A stretch of DNA of 64,000 nt. It comes from Streptomyces guryensis. GTDB taxonomy: Bacteria > Actinomycetota > Actinomycetes > Streptomycetales > Streptomycetaceae. The notes beneath the pieces were generated by a model. It made no database searches, was not told where the DNA came from, and saw only the letters and a program-made list of their open reading frames with translations. The position numbers and the translations under genes were made by a program. This document shows, piece by piece, positions 16,070 to 25,249 of the stretch; positions within the stretch are counted from its first letter, which is position 1, and each line of letters begins with the position of its first letter. Where the stretch lies: contig NZ_JAJSBI010000030.1 of the NCBI RefSeq assembly GCF_021261325.1, positions 1-64,000 on the forward strand. Reading direction: 5' to 3'.

Positions 16070-18997
16070 TCAGCCCCGGTACAGCACGAGGGTGCTGAGC
16101 GGTCCCAGCTTCGGGCGGTGACCTGCGCCGATGTTCTTCCCGGTGGCGAGGTCGCGGGCCGCGCCGAAGCTCTGGCGGGCGGGGAGGGTGACCGTCTTGT
16201 CGGTGCTGGTGTTCATGGCGATCAGGTAGTCGCCGTACTCGCACAGATAGAAGGGCGCGCGGCCGACGAGCATGGTCTCGACGCCGTCGAAGTGCACGCC
16301 GAGGGTGGGGTCGGGGACGTCGGCGGGGACCGGGGCGAGGTGGTAGACGTCGCCTTCGAGGGCCTGGTGGAGGGTGTCGCCGGGGGGTGGGAAGCCGCCG
16401 GGCGGGATGTGGGAGGCGCCGGGGTCGTTGATGGCGTAGTCCCACAGGACCCAGTCGCGGGCGGTGAAGGTCTGGTCGGTGTTGCCCGCGGAGCGTTCCC
16501 GTATGGTCGCCGAGCGCTGGTCGACGGGGGTGAGGTGGTGGATACGGGCGTAGTTGTTCACGCCCTGGCGGGAGCGGAAGTAGAGGGAGGCGAAGAGGAG
16601 TTCCCTGCCGTTCTTGACCGCGATGCAGCCGTTCTCCTCGTCGGTGAGGACGAAGTCGGCCCGGTCCCAGTCGGTGGGGATACGGCCGGGGCGGGCGGGC
16701 AGCGACTGGAACTCGGGATAGTCGCGGGAGAGGAACCGCAGGGCGTTCAGGCCGACCCGGGTCCAGGAGTGGGTGGCCTGGAGATGGAGCTGCGGGTGGA
16801 GCTGGCCGTCGGCGACCATCTCCTGCGTCCAGCCGACGATGTCGGGGTCCTTGAACACGGCAGCCGACATCACGGGGTTGGAGTCCCAGGCGGTGCGGGA
16901 GGCGTACGCGGTCTCGCCGGGGTAGACCTCGTTGCGCCAGCCGATGACGGTCTCGATCCGGGAGATCCGGCAGTGGTCCCTGTCGACGTCGACGACACGG
17001 AACCTGCCCCGCGCCTTCGTCATCCTGACCATCTGGGCGAGCAGTTCGGGCGCGTCCTGGCCCTGGAAGCCACGGGTGACCGACTCGTACATCATCACGA
17101 GCCAGTCGATGACCTCGCCGTAGCTGCCGACGTAGCCGAGTTCGCGGGTCAGGCCGGCCCGGGTCACCTGGCGGTAGCCGTCGCCGAGCGGCTTGGTCGG
17201 GTTGCCGTCGGCGTCCTCGGGGCCGAGGTAGGGAACCATGCCGATCGACTGGTACAGGTAGTCGCGGGCCCTGGCCTCGGGCAGGGCCTGGTCCGGGGCG
17301 AGGAGCTCCAGGGCGCGGTTGGTCTGGTAGAGGCCGATCGCGCAGATCTGGGCCTGGTTGCTGTAGTGCGGGAAGTGCCGACGCCAGTAGTCCCGGCTGG
17401 ACCTGAGCATGTCGACGTAGGCGTCCTTGCGGACCGGCGGCACGGGTGTGGTCGTGTCGGCGGGGGCGACGAGGGTGACGTCGTCGAACCACGCGGTGCC
17501 GGGGCCGGACAGGCGCAGGTGCATCTCCATCTGGGTCGCACCGGCAGGGGTGTCGAAGACGAACCTGACGTATTCCCAGTCGTGGGTGCCCTTGCTCGCG
17601 TACACCTTGTGGTCGCTGCCGACCAGCTTGCCGTTCGCGTCGTAGAACAGCGGGTCGATGTGGGCGCCGAGGCCGGTGACGCCGTCGGTCCGGATCCAGG
17701 CGCCGTAGGTGTGGGTGCCGGAGCCGATCTTCACCCTGGCGGTCGAGTTGACGTAGCTGAAGCCGTTCGCGGTCCCGACCTGGAGTCTGAGCGACGCCGA
17801 GCCGGAGTGGGCGACGGTGGTGTCGCGGGTCCAGGTGCCGCCACCGCCGGCGGCCCAGCCGGGCATCTGCCAGGCGGTCGGGGTGTCGGCGCCGTCCTCG
17901 AAGCCGGGGTTGGTGATCGTGTACGGCGATCCGGTGACCTGGGTCTCCAGCCGGTCCCCGAGGTGCTCCCACAGCAGGGCCAGCACCAGGCCGACCCGGC
18001 CGAAGCCCTGCCACTGCTGGTCGGAGCCGGTCATGACGGTGGCGTCGGACTTCCAGGCCAGGTAGCGGCCGTCGATCGCCTGGAGGACCCGGTCCAGGGC
18101 TGCCGGGTTCTGGTGGGCGGGACTCCCGGACCACAGATAGCCCTCGGCCAGCGACTGCATCGCCCAGCCGTCCAGAGTGCCCGGGTTGGCGGTGGTGAGG
18201 AGATCCCTCTGGTCCTTCTGCACCCTTGCCTTGATGGCGTCCAGGACCTCTTCGCCGCCGGTGCGGGTCCCCGGTTCGGGCGCGGTGCCCTGGACCTCGC
18301 CCTTGGGCGGCGCGAAGTAGGGGTCGGTGTGGGTGTAGACGCGGTAGATGCCCCGCGAGGGTGTGGTCATGGTGCGGTAGAGCTGCGCGGCGTCCTGTCC
18401 GTAGGACCAGATGCGGCCCATCGCGCGGATCTCCAGGGTCACCTTGTCCTTTCCGGCGGTCATCTTCTCCGGCAGTGGCAGCGTGTGGAAGAAGAAGCGG
18501 CCCGGGGTGCGCGGCGCGGTGTCGAGGATGTCGAGACTGTCGACGGCGCCCTGGTCCTCGTAGCCGACCTGCCTGCCCTCGCAGAAGAGCTGGAGGCGCC
18601 ACATGTTGGTACCGGAGGCTGCCTCGTCGGAGGTGGCGTCGTAGTCGTCGCCCCACAGCCGGACCGTGACATAGGTCGTGCCGGTCGGGCACACGGCGAC
18701 GTCGAACTTCAGCGTGCCGCCCCAATAGGAGGCGGGGCTGGTGGGGTTGAGGATTCGGGCGCTCTGGCCGAGGCCGCCGGTGACGGTGTCGGAGAGGGTG
18801 GCGTGGAGCTGGTGCGCGGTCTCGGAGTCCGCGTCGCCGAGGACGAGGACGTCGAGCGGGGCGGGGCCGGGCGTGCGGGTGGTGTCCGGTTCGGCCGCGG
18901 TGGCCGGCGCGGCGGTCGTCAGGCCGAGGGCGGCCGCGGCGACGCCGGTCGCGGCGGCGTACTTGAGCACGTCACGTCTTCTGGGTGCGTCGGGCAC
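16070..18997 (-). CDS. Large Tat-exported carbohydrate-active-type protein
   Basis: The 975-residue protein begins with a Tat signal (RRRDVLKYAAATGVAAAALG, cleaved near APATAA, residue 35). An N-terminal beta domain is followed by helical stretches typical of an alpha/alpha toroid. A jelly-roll carbohydrate-binding-like module occupies roughly residues 360-515 (NPGFEDG ... WFDDVTL). The C-terminal third returns to a lyase-like helical/beta arrangement. No catalytic motif is certain. It lies 10 bp downstream of the second ABC permease gene and shares its direction, so it probably degrades the polymer whose fragments the ABC system imports. Polysaccharide lyase is my best guess; the family is not established. 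Confidence 0.7.
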   Translation of the reverse strand: MPDAPRRRDVLKYAAATGVAAAALGLTTAAPATAAEPDTTRTPGPAPLDVLVLGDADSETAHQLHATLSDTVTGGLGQSARILNPTSPASYWGGTLKFDVAVCPTGTTYVTVRLWGDDYDATSDEAASGTNMWRLQLFCEGRQVGYEDQGAVDSLDILDTAPRTPGRFFFHTLPLPEKMTAGKDKVTLEIRAMGRIWSYGQDAAQLYRTMTTPSRGIYRVYTHTDPYFAPPKGEVQGTAPEPGTRTGGEEVLDAIKARVQKDQRDLLTTANPGTLDGWAMQSLAEGYLWSGSPAHQNPAALDRVLQAIDGRYLAWKSDATVMTGSDQQWQGFGRVGLVLALLWEHLGDRLETQVTGSPYTITNPGFEDGADTPTAWQMPGWAAGGGGTWTRDTTVAHSGSASLRLQVGTANGFSYVNSTARVKIGSGTHTYGAWIRTDGVTGLGAHIDPLFYDANGKLVGSDHKVYASKGTHDWEYVRFVFDTPAGATQMEMHLRLSGPGTAWFDDVTLVAPADTTTPVPPVRKDAYVDMLRSSRDYWRRHFPHYSNQAQICAIGLYQTNRALELLAPDQALPEARARDYLYQSIGMVPYLGPEDADGNPTKPLGDGYRQVTRAGLTRELGYVGSYGEVIDWLVMMYESVTRGFQGQDAPELLAQMVRMTKARGRFRVVDVDRDHCRISRIETVIGWRNEVYPGETAYASRTAWDSNPVMSAAVFKDPDIVGWTQEMVADGQLHPQLHLQATHSWTRVGLNALRFLSRDYPEFQSLPARPGRIPTDWDRADFVLTDEENGCIAVKNGRELLFASLYFRSRQGVNNYARIHHLTPVDQRSATIRERSAGNTDQTFTARDWVLWDYAINDPGASHIPPGGFPPPGDTLHQALEGDVYHLAPVPADVPDPTLGVHFDGVETMLVGRAPFYLCEYGDYLIAMNTSTDKTVTLPARQSFGAARDLATGKNIGAGHRPKLGPLSTLVLYRG

Positions 18998-19007
18998 GGT
19001 TGATCCT

Positions 19008-19874
19008 TTACTTGAGGCTGCCCATGAGGATTCCGCTGCGCCAGTACTTCTGGAGGGCGAACATGAAGACCGCCAGCGGAATGATCGACAGCAGGGACCC
19101 GGTGAGGACGAGGGTGTTCATGTCGCGGGATGTCTGGGCCTGTTGGACCCAGGAGAAGAGACCCAGGGTGACGGGGAAGGAGCGCTCGCCGTTGAGCATG
19201 AACAGGGGGAGGAAGAAGTTGTTCCAGATGTTGACGAAGTCGAGCATGAAGATGGTGATGCCGCCGGTGCGCATCAGCCGCAGCGCGACGGAGAGGAAGA
19301 TCCGCGTCTCGCTCGCACCGTCGATACGGGCCGCTTCCATGAGCTCGGCCGGCACCGAGCTGTCGGCGTAGACCTTGCCGAGGTAGACCCCGAAGGGGTT
19401 GATGAAGTACGGGATCAGCACCGCCCACACGGTGTTGGTGAGGTGGATGTCCGCGAAGACCAGGTACAGCGGGAAGGCCAGCAGCGTGCTCGGCAGCAGT
19501 GAGGCACCGACGATGACACCGAACAGGGCGCCCCGGCCCCGGAAGTCGTACTTCGCCAGGCCGTAGCCGGCGGCGAGCGAGATCAGGGTCGAGCCCGCGG
19601 CGCCGATGGTGGAGTACAGGACCGAGTTGAGGATCCAGCGGCCGAAGACGCCGTCGTGGTAGTCCCAGATGGCGCGGAAGTTGTCGGCGAGATGGTCGGC
19701 GGAGAACCAGAGGCCGAACGTGGAGTACAGGTCCGTCTGGTTCTTCGTCGACGCCACGAGCAGGAACCAGGTGGGGGCCAGGGAGTAGAGCAGGAAGACG
19801 ATCAGGAGGCCGGTGGTGAGGGCCACCGCACGACGGGTGGGGCGCACACCGCCCCCGGAGCTGACGGCGCTCAT
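19008..19874 (-). CDS. Carbohydrate ABC transporter permease (MalG type)
   Basis: The 288-residue protein has six membrane helices and the EAA loop ELMEAARIDGASETRIFLSV in the cytoplasmic loop before helix 5, which docks on the shared ATPase. The C-terminal KYWRSGILMGSLK is typical of MalG-like subunits. The start ATG overlaps the stop of the upstream permease (ATGA), so the two are translationally coupled. No ATPase gene is nearby; Streptomyces sugar importers of this class usually share MsiK. Confidence 0.9.
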   Translation of the reverse strand: MSAVSSGGGVRPTRRAVALTTGLLIVFLLYSLAPTWFLLVASTKNQTDLYSTFGLWFSADHLADNFRAIWDYHDGVFGRWILNSVLYSTIGAAGSTLISLAAGYGLAKYDFRGRGALFGVIVGASLLPSTLLAFPLYLVFADIHLTNTVWAVLIPYFINPFGVYLGKVYADSSVPAELMEAARIDGASETRIFLSVALRLMRTGGITIFMLDFVNIWNNFFLPLFMLNGERSFPVTLGLFSWVQQAQTSRDMNTLVLTGSLLSIIPLAVFMFALQKYWRSGILMGSLK

Positions 19875-20824
19875 GACATCTTCCTGTTCGTGACGCGGTA
19901 GAAGACGAAGGCGAGGATGCCGGTGACGACGGCGAGGACGAGCGACTCGGCGGCGGCGTACTGGTAGTCGCCGGTCTTGAACGCCCGGTCGAAGATCTCC
20001 AGCATCGGAGTGAAGTCGGTGCTGATGGACTCGGGTGCCACATACCTGAGGAACAGCGGCTCGGTGAACAGCTGGAGCCGGCCGATCAGCGAGAACATGC
20101 CGGTCAGCACGAGGATCCCGGTGATGTTCGGCACCTTGATCGACCAGGCGATGCGCCACTCCTTCGCCCCGTCGAGGCGGGCCGCCTCGTACAGCTCGCG
20201 GGGCAGCGCCTGCAGCGAGGCGGAGATCAGGATCATGTTGAAGCCGATGCCCTGCCAGGTGAGCAGATTGCCCAGCGAGAGATAGGTGTTGAGGCCGCCG
20301 AAGAAGGTGACGCTCGTACCGGCTCTGTCCGCGAGGTCGACGATCGGGCTGGCCGTCGGGCTGTAGAGGAACAGCCAGATCAGGGTCGAGACGACACCCG
20401 GGATGACGTACGGGATGAGCAGTCCGGCCCGGAAGAAGCGGACCGCGCGCGCGGCCACGCCGTCGAGCAGCAGGGCCAGCAGCAGCGAGATGCCCAGCAT
20501 CACGGTGATCTGCGCGGCCCCGAAGAGCAGGGTGCGCAGCACGCCGGTCCAGAAGGTGGAGTCGGACAGGATCGCCGAGAAGTTGGCGAGACCGGCATAG
20601 ACGGTCTTCGTCGGGCCGAAGCCGATCCCGCTGCTCTTCTTCTCGTGAAGGCTCTGACTGAAGGCGTAGCCGATCGGTACGACGTAGGTGAGGAGGAAGC
20701 CGATCAGGAAGGGCAGCAGGAACAGCAGGCCCTTGTAGGCTCCCCGTCTCCCGGTCCGGCGGGGGAAGGTCCGCCTGACCGGGGCGTCGGTGGCGGCGCC
20801 GGCCGGCCGCGTGAGGGTGGACAA
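19871..20824 (-). CDS. Carbohydrate ABC transporter permease (MalF type)
   Basis: The 317-residue protein has six to seven helices, the first at FLLPFLIGFLLTYVVPIGYA, and an EAA loop ELYEAARLDGAKEWRIAWSI. It pairs with the MalG-type gene that follows by a 4-base overlap. The TTG at 20824 is preferred since GGGAGAG precedes it by four bases; an in-frame TTG at 20842 would add six residues and overlie that ribosome site. It sits 40 bp after the solute-binding protein gene in one operon. Confidence 0.88.
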   Translation of the reverse strand: MSTLTRPAGAATDAPVRRTFPRRTGRRGAYKGLLFLLPFLIGFLLTYVVPIGYAFSQSLHEKKSSGIGFGPTKTVYAGLANFSAILSDSTFWTGVLRTLLFGAAQITVMLGISLLLALLLDGVAARAVRFFRAGLLIPYVIPGVVSTLIWLFLYSPTASPIVDLADRAGTSVTFFGGLNTYLSLGNLLTWQGIGFNMILISASLQALPRELYEAARLDGAKEWRIAWSIKVPNITGILVLTGMFSLIGRLQLFTEPLFLRYVAPESISTDFTPMLEIFDRAFKTGDYQYAAAESLVLAVVTGILAFVFYRVTNRKMS

Positions 20825-20863
20825 GGATCTCTCCCGGTTCAAAGTGGTGCGCCGGAGTCGGCG

Positions 20864-22189
20864 TCAGCTCGCGGCGACGGCCTTGACGCCCTTGTTCTTC
20901 AGGTCGGCGAGCACCCATTGCTGAAGGTGCGTCAGCATGTCCTTGACGGTGAGCTGCCTCTTCATGACCTTGCCCCACTGCTTCTGCATCTCGGAGTACA
21001 TGGAGGCGTAGTCGGGCCCGTACTGCCACTGCTCGCCGACCCGGGAGGCGGCGGTGGTGATGATCTTCGCGCTGTCCGACTTCCCGTTGAACATCTCCGT
21101 CGGGATGATCTTGTCGACGTAGGGGGTGACGTCCTTGACCGCCGGGAAGAGACCCGACTTGGACTTCGGGTCGGTCAGCGCGGTCAGGGACTCCTTGCTG
21201 CTGGACAGCCAGGACGCGAACGCGACTGCCCGGTCGGGGTACTTGCAGCCCTTGAGTACGGCGGCGACGTCGAAGTTGCTGGAGGTCTGCGGCTTGGCGG
21301 GGTCGAAGAGCGGTGCGTCGGCGAGTTGCCACCTGCCCTTGGACTTGGGGAAGTTCGTGTCGTAGATGGGCAGTTGCCAGGTGGAGGTGGTCATCAGGAT
21401 GGTCTTGCCGAGGTCCCAGGTCCTGAAGACGCCCGGGTCGGCGTAAGAGGCGTTGGAGGCCAGGTTGTCGTCGACCAGCTGCTGCACGATGTCGGCGGCC
21501 CTGAGCGCGTCGGGCGAGGTGAAACCGATCTCCCAGTGGTCGCCGGCGACCTTGTACCACTGCGCACCCGCCTGCCAGGACAGGTCGACCAGCGTGCTCG
21601 GGTCCTCGCCCGCCATGTTGAAGATCTTGACGTTCTTGTCCTTCTTCTGCACCGCCCTGCCCGCGGCGATCACGTCGTCCCAGGTGGTCGGCGCCTTGAC
21701 GCCGTACTTCTGGAACAGGTCGGCACGGTAGGCGGTGAACAGCGGGGAGGACCCGGTGGGGATGCCGTACGTGGCACCACCGGGGCTGACCGCGTTCCAC
21801 GCGGGGGTCGTGTAGCGGGACTTGTACGGGGCGGCGACCTTGGTGATGTCGGTGAGCAGACCGTCGGCGGCGAAGTTCGCCAGGTTCATCCCGTCCATCT
21901 TCGACAGACAGGGCGCGTTGCCGGAGGTCACCGCGGCGCGCAGCTTCTGGTAGACGGTGTCGCCGGCCGCGTTGACGTACTTGACCTGGGTCTCGGGGTG
22001 TTCCTTGTTCCACACCGCGACCTGCTGCTGGATGCCCTCGGTCCAGCTCCAGAACTCCAGTTGCACCTTGCCCTTGGTGGTCCCGGCCGCCGAGCCGGTG
22101 TCGCCACCGACGCCACAGGCGCTCAGGACGAGGGACAGGGAGAGGGCGGCGGCCGCGCCGGCGACGGCTCTCGTACGGGTGGTGCTCAT
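20864..22189 (-). CDS. Sugar ABC transporter solute-binding lipoprotein
   Basis: The 441-residue protein has a lipoprotein signal with lipobox LSAC (Cys25), then a family 1 binding protein fold: VQLEFWSWTEGIQQQ, DLFQKYGVKAPTTWDD and a C-terminal helical lobe. It captures an oligosaccharide at the outer membrane face of the cell and delivers it to the two permeases. GGAGGACCG directly before the ATG is a strong ribosome site. It is the first gene of the operon and faces the LacI gene across 779 bp that contain three operator-like motifs. Confidence 0.92.
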   Translation of the reverse strand: MSTTRTRAVAGAAAALSLSLVLSACGVGGDTGSAAGTTKGKVQLEFWSWTEGIQQQVAVWNKEHPETQVKYVNAAGDTVYQKLRAAVTSGNAPCLSKMDGMNLANFAADGLLTDITKVAAPYKSRYTTPAWNAVSPGGATYGIPTGSSPLFTAYRADLFQKYGVKAPTTWDDVIAAGRAVQKKDKNVKIFNMAGEDPSTLVDLSWQAGAQWYKVAGDHWEIGFTSPDALRAADIVQQLVDDNLASNASYADPGVFRTWDLGKTILMTTSTWQLPIYDTNFPKSKGRWQLADAPLFDPAKPQTSSNFDVAAVLKGCKYPDRAVAFASWLSSSKESLTALTDPKSKSGLFPAVKDVTPYVDKIIPTEMFNGKSDSAKIITTAASRVGEQWQYGPDYASMYSEMQKQWGKVMKRQLTVKDMLTHLQQWVLADLKNKGVKAVAAS

Positions 22190-22280
22190 CGGTCCTCCGG
22201 AAGATGGCGGACAGCGCCTGCGGCAGGGGGAGGGCGCGGGCGTCTGAAGGCAGATGAGAGGGGGAGGTCTACTTGTTTCA

Positions 22281-22293
22281 GTAACCGTTTCCC
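22281..22293. promoter_or_regulatory. LacI-type operator candidate, site 1 (near the binding-protein gene)
   Basis: GTAACCGTTTCCC lies 92 bp upstream of the solute-binding protein start. It fits the pattern GTAAnCG..TTCC/CC shared with two further sites in this intergenic region. A position near the promoter of the sugar operon suits repression by the divergent LacI protein. Confidence 0.5.
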
Positions 22294-22502
22294 GTGGACG
22301 GTAGAACCTTCAATGGCACCGCCACAAGAGGGACGGGCCCAAATGTTTCGCCGATCTTGCGGGCGAGTTACCCGACCAGTTACCCAAAAGGGCCTCGTGG
22401 CCTGGGAGTTCGGCGTGACCGTCGATTCCGGCACAGCGTCACACCCCACTGCGTCACTCGCGCCTGCGGCATCGGACTACACACTCCACCGACTGCCGCA
22501 AC

Positions 22503-22515
22503 GGAATACGTTTAC
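22503..22515. promoter_or_regulatory. LacI-type operator candidate, site 2 (mid-region)
   Basis: GGAATACGTTTAC reads GTAAACGTATTCC on the other strand and differs from site 3 at two positions. It lies between the two divergent promoters and could help looping. Confidence 0.45.
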
Positions 22516-22549
22516 TCTCCTGTTCCCTCCCCTGCCTCCTCACCGCCGA

Positions 22550-22830
22550 CCTGCGATCGCCGGGCGGCACAGACGGCTCGGAGTCGTCGGAGGCTCCCGC
22601 GTCGGGCGCCGGCTGCTCGAACTGCTGCGGCCGTTCGACTTCACCGTGACGCTGTACGACCCCTACGTCGACGCCGCCGGGGGCCGCCGCGCTGGGTGCC
22701 GTACTCCTGCCGCTCGACGAACCGATGCGCACAAGCGGGCCGTCGTGGACGAGCCGGCACCGCTCGGCGCGGAGGCCCCCTCGCGCACGCCGTGCACCAC
22801 GCCGACCTGGTCAACGGCGCCTGAACCCGG
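22550..22830 (+). pseudogene. D-isomer 2-hydroxyacid dehydrogenase relic (NAD-binding segment)
   Basis: A plus-strand frame reads LGVVGGSRVGRRLLELLRPF then DFTVTLYDPYVDA, the dinucleotide fold of D-2-hydroxyacid dehydrogenases. The following GALGAVLLPLDEPM segment is in another frame. The substrate and catalytic parts are missing on both sides. It is a short insertion or deletion remnant lying between the binding-protein and LacI genes. Such dehydrogenases do occur in Streptomyces sugar loci, so it may be a former member of this one. Confidence 0.5.
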
Positions 22831-22888
22831 CACGTAGTGACAGGCCATCATGGGCGACGGGCATGGCGGCGATTTCCGAATCATGAAT

Positions 22889-22901
22889 GGAAATCGTTTA
22901 C
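22889..22901. promoter_or_regulatory. LacI-type operator candidate, site 3 (upstream of LacI gene)
   Basis: GGAAATCGTTTAC, GTAAACGATTTCC on the other strand, ends 67 bp before the LacI start. It is the best match to site 2 and would allow autoregulation. Confidence 0.5.
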
Positions 22902-22968
22902 TGCTGCGCCTCGGCGGTCTCCGTTCCGGTCCAGCCGCAAGCGTCGGGCCATGCAGTAGCCTCCCTCT

Positions 22969-24078
22969 GTGACCGACAGCGCAAAGGGCGCCCGCAGCAG
23001 CCCGCGAACAAACAGGGGCAAGCGGAGGGACACCCGGTCGGACAGGCCGAGCACCATCCGCGACGTGGCGGCACAGGCGGGTGTCTCGGTAGCAACCGTT
23101 TCCCGGACCCTCGCGGGCAACTACCCGGTCTCGGCAGAAACCAGAGCTCGCGTCATGGCCGCCGTGCAATCGCTCCACTACGTGGTGAACGTCCACGCGA
23201 AGGCGCTCTCCGGTGCCGTCGCAGGCCCCGTCGCCCTGGTCATCCAGGACATCACCGGGCCCTCGCTGGCCCATGTCGCGGCCGGCGTCGAACAGGAGGC
23301 CACCAGCAGGAACAGGCTGAGCCTGGTCTGCTCCACACATGGTGACCCCGCTCGCGAGGACGACCTGATCAAGCTCATGCGAGAGCAGCACGCCGCCGCG
23401 GTCGTCCTCGTCGGCGGTGTGGTTCCGGACGACGCCTACCACCGCCGTATGTCCGAGTACGCCAAGGCCCTCGACGCCGCCGGGTCCCGGCTGGTCCTGG
23501 TGGGGCGCCCGGGACTGCCCGCCGGAATCCCGGCGACCGTGGTCGACTACGACAACCGCGGCGGCGCCTTCCAGGCTTCCTCGCACCTCCTTGCCGCCGG
23601 GCACCGGCGCATCCTCTTCCTCGGCGGCGAGGCCGGGTTGAGCAGCGCGGAACAGCGCCATGACGGTCATCTGACCGCGCTGCGCGCCCACTCCGTCCCC
23701 CACGAGGCGGAACTGGACGTGCCCGGGTCCTACTCCCGGGCCTCGGGATACCGCCGGGTGCGCGACGCGCTGCAGGCCGGGCTGGACTTCACCGCCATCT
23801 TCGCCTGCACCGACGCGCTCGCCCTCGGTGCGCTGGCCGCCCTGCGCGAGGCGGGCCTGCGGGTCCCCCGCGACGTTTCGCTCATCGGTTTCGACGACGT
23901 CCCCTACGCCGCGGATCTGACTCCCTCCCTCACCACGGTCCGGGTCCCGTACGAGGAACTGGGACAGACCGCCGTACGCCTGGCGCTCGACCGCGAGGAG
24001 AGCATGAAGGGCGACGACCATGTGGTCCTGAGCACCCAGCTGGTGATCCGGGAGTCGGTCCAGCCGAAAAAGCACTGA
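22969..24078 (+). CDS. LacI-family transcriptional repressor
   Basis: The 369-residue protein has a long basic N-terminal extension of about 25 residues, then the LacI headpiece (TIRDVAAQAGVSVATVSRTLAG, helix-turn-helix plus hinge) and a periplasmic-binding-protein-type core with ACTDALALGAL and SLIGFDDVPYA motifs. It probably senses the imported sugar and represses the divergent ABC/Tat-protein operon through the GTAA-type sites. The start is a GTG; the extended N-terminus leaves room for a later start, but no ribosome site favours one. Confidence 0.9.
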   Translation: MTDSAKGARSSPRTNRGKRRDTRSDRPSTIRDVAAQAGVSVATVSRTLAGNYPVSAETRARVMAAVQSLHYVVNVHAKALSGAVAGPVALVIQDITGPSLAHVAAGVEQEATSRNRLSLVCSTHGDPAREDDLIKLMREQHAAAVVLVGGVVPDDAYHRRMSEYAKALDAAGSRLVLVGRPGLPAGIPATVVDYDNRGGAFQASSHLLAAGHRRILFLGGEAGLSSAEQRHDGHLTALRAHSVPHEAELDVPGSYSRASGYRRVRDALQAGLDFTAIFACTDALALGALAALREAGLRVPRDVSLIGFDDVPYAADLTPSLTTVRVPYEELGQTAVRLALDREESMKGDDHVVLSTQLVIRESVQPKKH

Positions 24079-24088
24079 CCCAAGCGTG

Positions 24089-24466
24089 TCACCCGAGCCA
24101 ACGGGCAGCAGCCTCATAGGTGTTGGCCGGGGTGCTGTTGAATGCGATGGCCGCATCGGGTGCGTGCCGCCGCACCAGATTGATCACCTGCTCGAGGAGT
24201 TCGACCTGATCGTCCGAGTGCCGCAGGCCACCGCCGACGGTGACGCACTCCCACGGACGGGCGCGCAGCGCACTGCCGACGACCGCTTCCACGTCGTCGC
24301 TTCCATCGAGGCCGATCAAACAGGTCTCCACGCCCACGCCGTGTTCGGCGAACTTGGTCAGCCCCGCCTCGATCGCCCTGGCCAGCGGCTCGGGATCCCA
24401 CGGACCGGGCACCCTGTACGGATCGAGCCCGATGACGAGCACGCGGGGCGAAGCACTGGAGTCCAT
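24089..24466 (-). CDS. Conserved hypothetical protein, 125 residues
   Basis: The compact alpha/beta sequence (VLVIGLDPYRV at the start, then VETCLIGLDG, WECVTVGGGLR and the ending FNSTPANTYEAAARWLG) looks like a small Rossmann-like domain. Similar stand-alone proteins occur in actinobacteria, but I do not recognise a function. The ATG at 24466 begins MDSSASPRVLVIG; a longer version would be out of character. It converges on the LacI gene with 10 bp between stops. Confidence 0.65.
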   Translation of the reverse strand: MDSSASPRVLVIGLDPYRVPGPWDPEPLARAIEAGLTKFAEHGVGVETCLIGLDGSDDVEAVVGSALRARPWECVTVGGGLRHSDDQVELLEQVINLVRRHAPDAAIAFNSTPANTYEAAARWLG

Positions 24467-24735
24467 CTCTGGACGATACGCGTCGAACAACCCGCACATC
24501 AGGAGGTGACCACGCGCCGAAGCGGCAAGCCGCGTCGGAAGCCCGCCGGTTCTCCGCGTCGCGCCCCGCCGCGGCCGAAGTTCTCGAACAGGCACCACCG
24601 ACCAAGTACTCACCGCACCGGAACACCCCTGCACACGCAGCCTGCTGCCCGCCGTCCCCCGCATGGGCCGGCAGCCGACCCGTCGGTGGTGAAGACCGGC
24701 CCCCCTCGGTGCGGCACATCCGACCGCACGCCTCA

Positions 24736-24985
24736 GGCAGGTGCGAGCCGTGGTGCCGCGCACGACGAGGCGCGGGGCGAGCACCAGCTCCCGGGGTTCG
24801 GTGCGGCCCTCGTCGAGGCGTTCGACGGCGGCGGTCACCGCGTGCCGGGGCCTGCTCCTCGGCGTTCCGGCTGACCGTGGTCAGGTTGAAGCAACTCAGC
24901 CGGGAGAGGGCATCGTCGTCGTGGCCGGCCACGGACACCTCGACCGGGACGGCGACACCGGCGCGGGTGAGGGGCTGCTGCTCTC
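24736..24985 (-). pseudogene. LacI-family C-terminal relic
   Basis: Two minus-strand frames spell the tail of a LacI core: VSVAGHDDDALSRLSCFNLTTV then, after a one-base shift near 24855, AAVERLDEGRTEPRELVLAP and RLVVRGTT. Its DNA-binding half is missing; at its upstream edge it is joined directly to a LysR fragment. From 24467 to 24735 nothing recognisable was seen. Confidence 0.55.
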
Positions 24986-24987
24986 CA

Positions 24988-25249
24988 CCCCGTCGGCCAC
25001 TCCGAGCGAAAGGGTCCCGGTGAGCAGGCCGGAGCGCGCGGCGCACTCGGGCTTTGCGGCGGCAACGACTCCCGCCACCGCCCGGGCATGCGGCACCAGC
25101 GCCTCGCCCGCAGCGGTCAGCCGCATGCGACTGGAGTCCCACTCGAACAGTGCCTCGCCCAGTTCCCGCTCCAGAGAAGGGCTCTGCCGACTGATGGCGG
25201 ACCGGGCGACATGGCAGCGGGCCGCGGCCCTGGTGAACGACTCCTCCAA
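24988..25249 (-). pseudogene. LysR-family N-terminal relic
   Basis: The frame reads a LysR helix-turn-helix (EESFTRAAARCHVARSAISR) and the linker helix (LERELGEALFEWDSSRMRLT) up to LLTGTLSLGVADGVE. There it stops making LysR sense and runs into the LacI tail in another frame. The effector-binding domain is lost. Confidence 0.55.

Noticed and set aside
15872..19003. A 1043-codon plus-strand open frame opposite the Tat-exported protein gene
   Set aside because: High-GC shadow: low-complexity G/V/D/A-rich translation with no domain, opposite a gene with clear signal peptide and domain structure.
19008..22013. A 1001-codon minus-strand frame covering both permeases and the binding protein
   Set aside because: Only its last 288 codons are the MalG-type permease. 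The rest is an out-of-frame reading of the other two genes.
23092..23104. A fourth operator-like motif (GCAACCGTTTCCC) inside the LacI gene
   Set aside because: It matches site 1 at 12 of 13 bases but encodes the conserved recognition helix (ATVSR), so the resemblance is probably coding coincidence.
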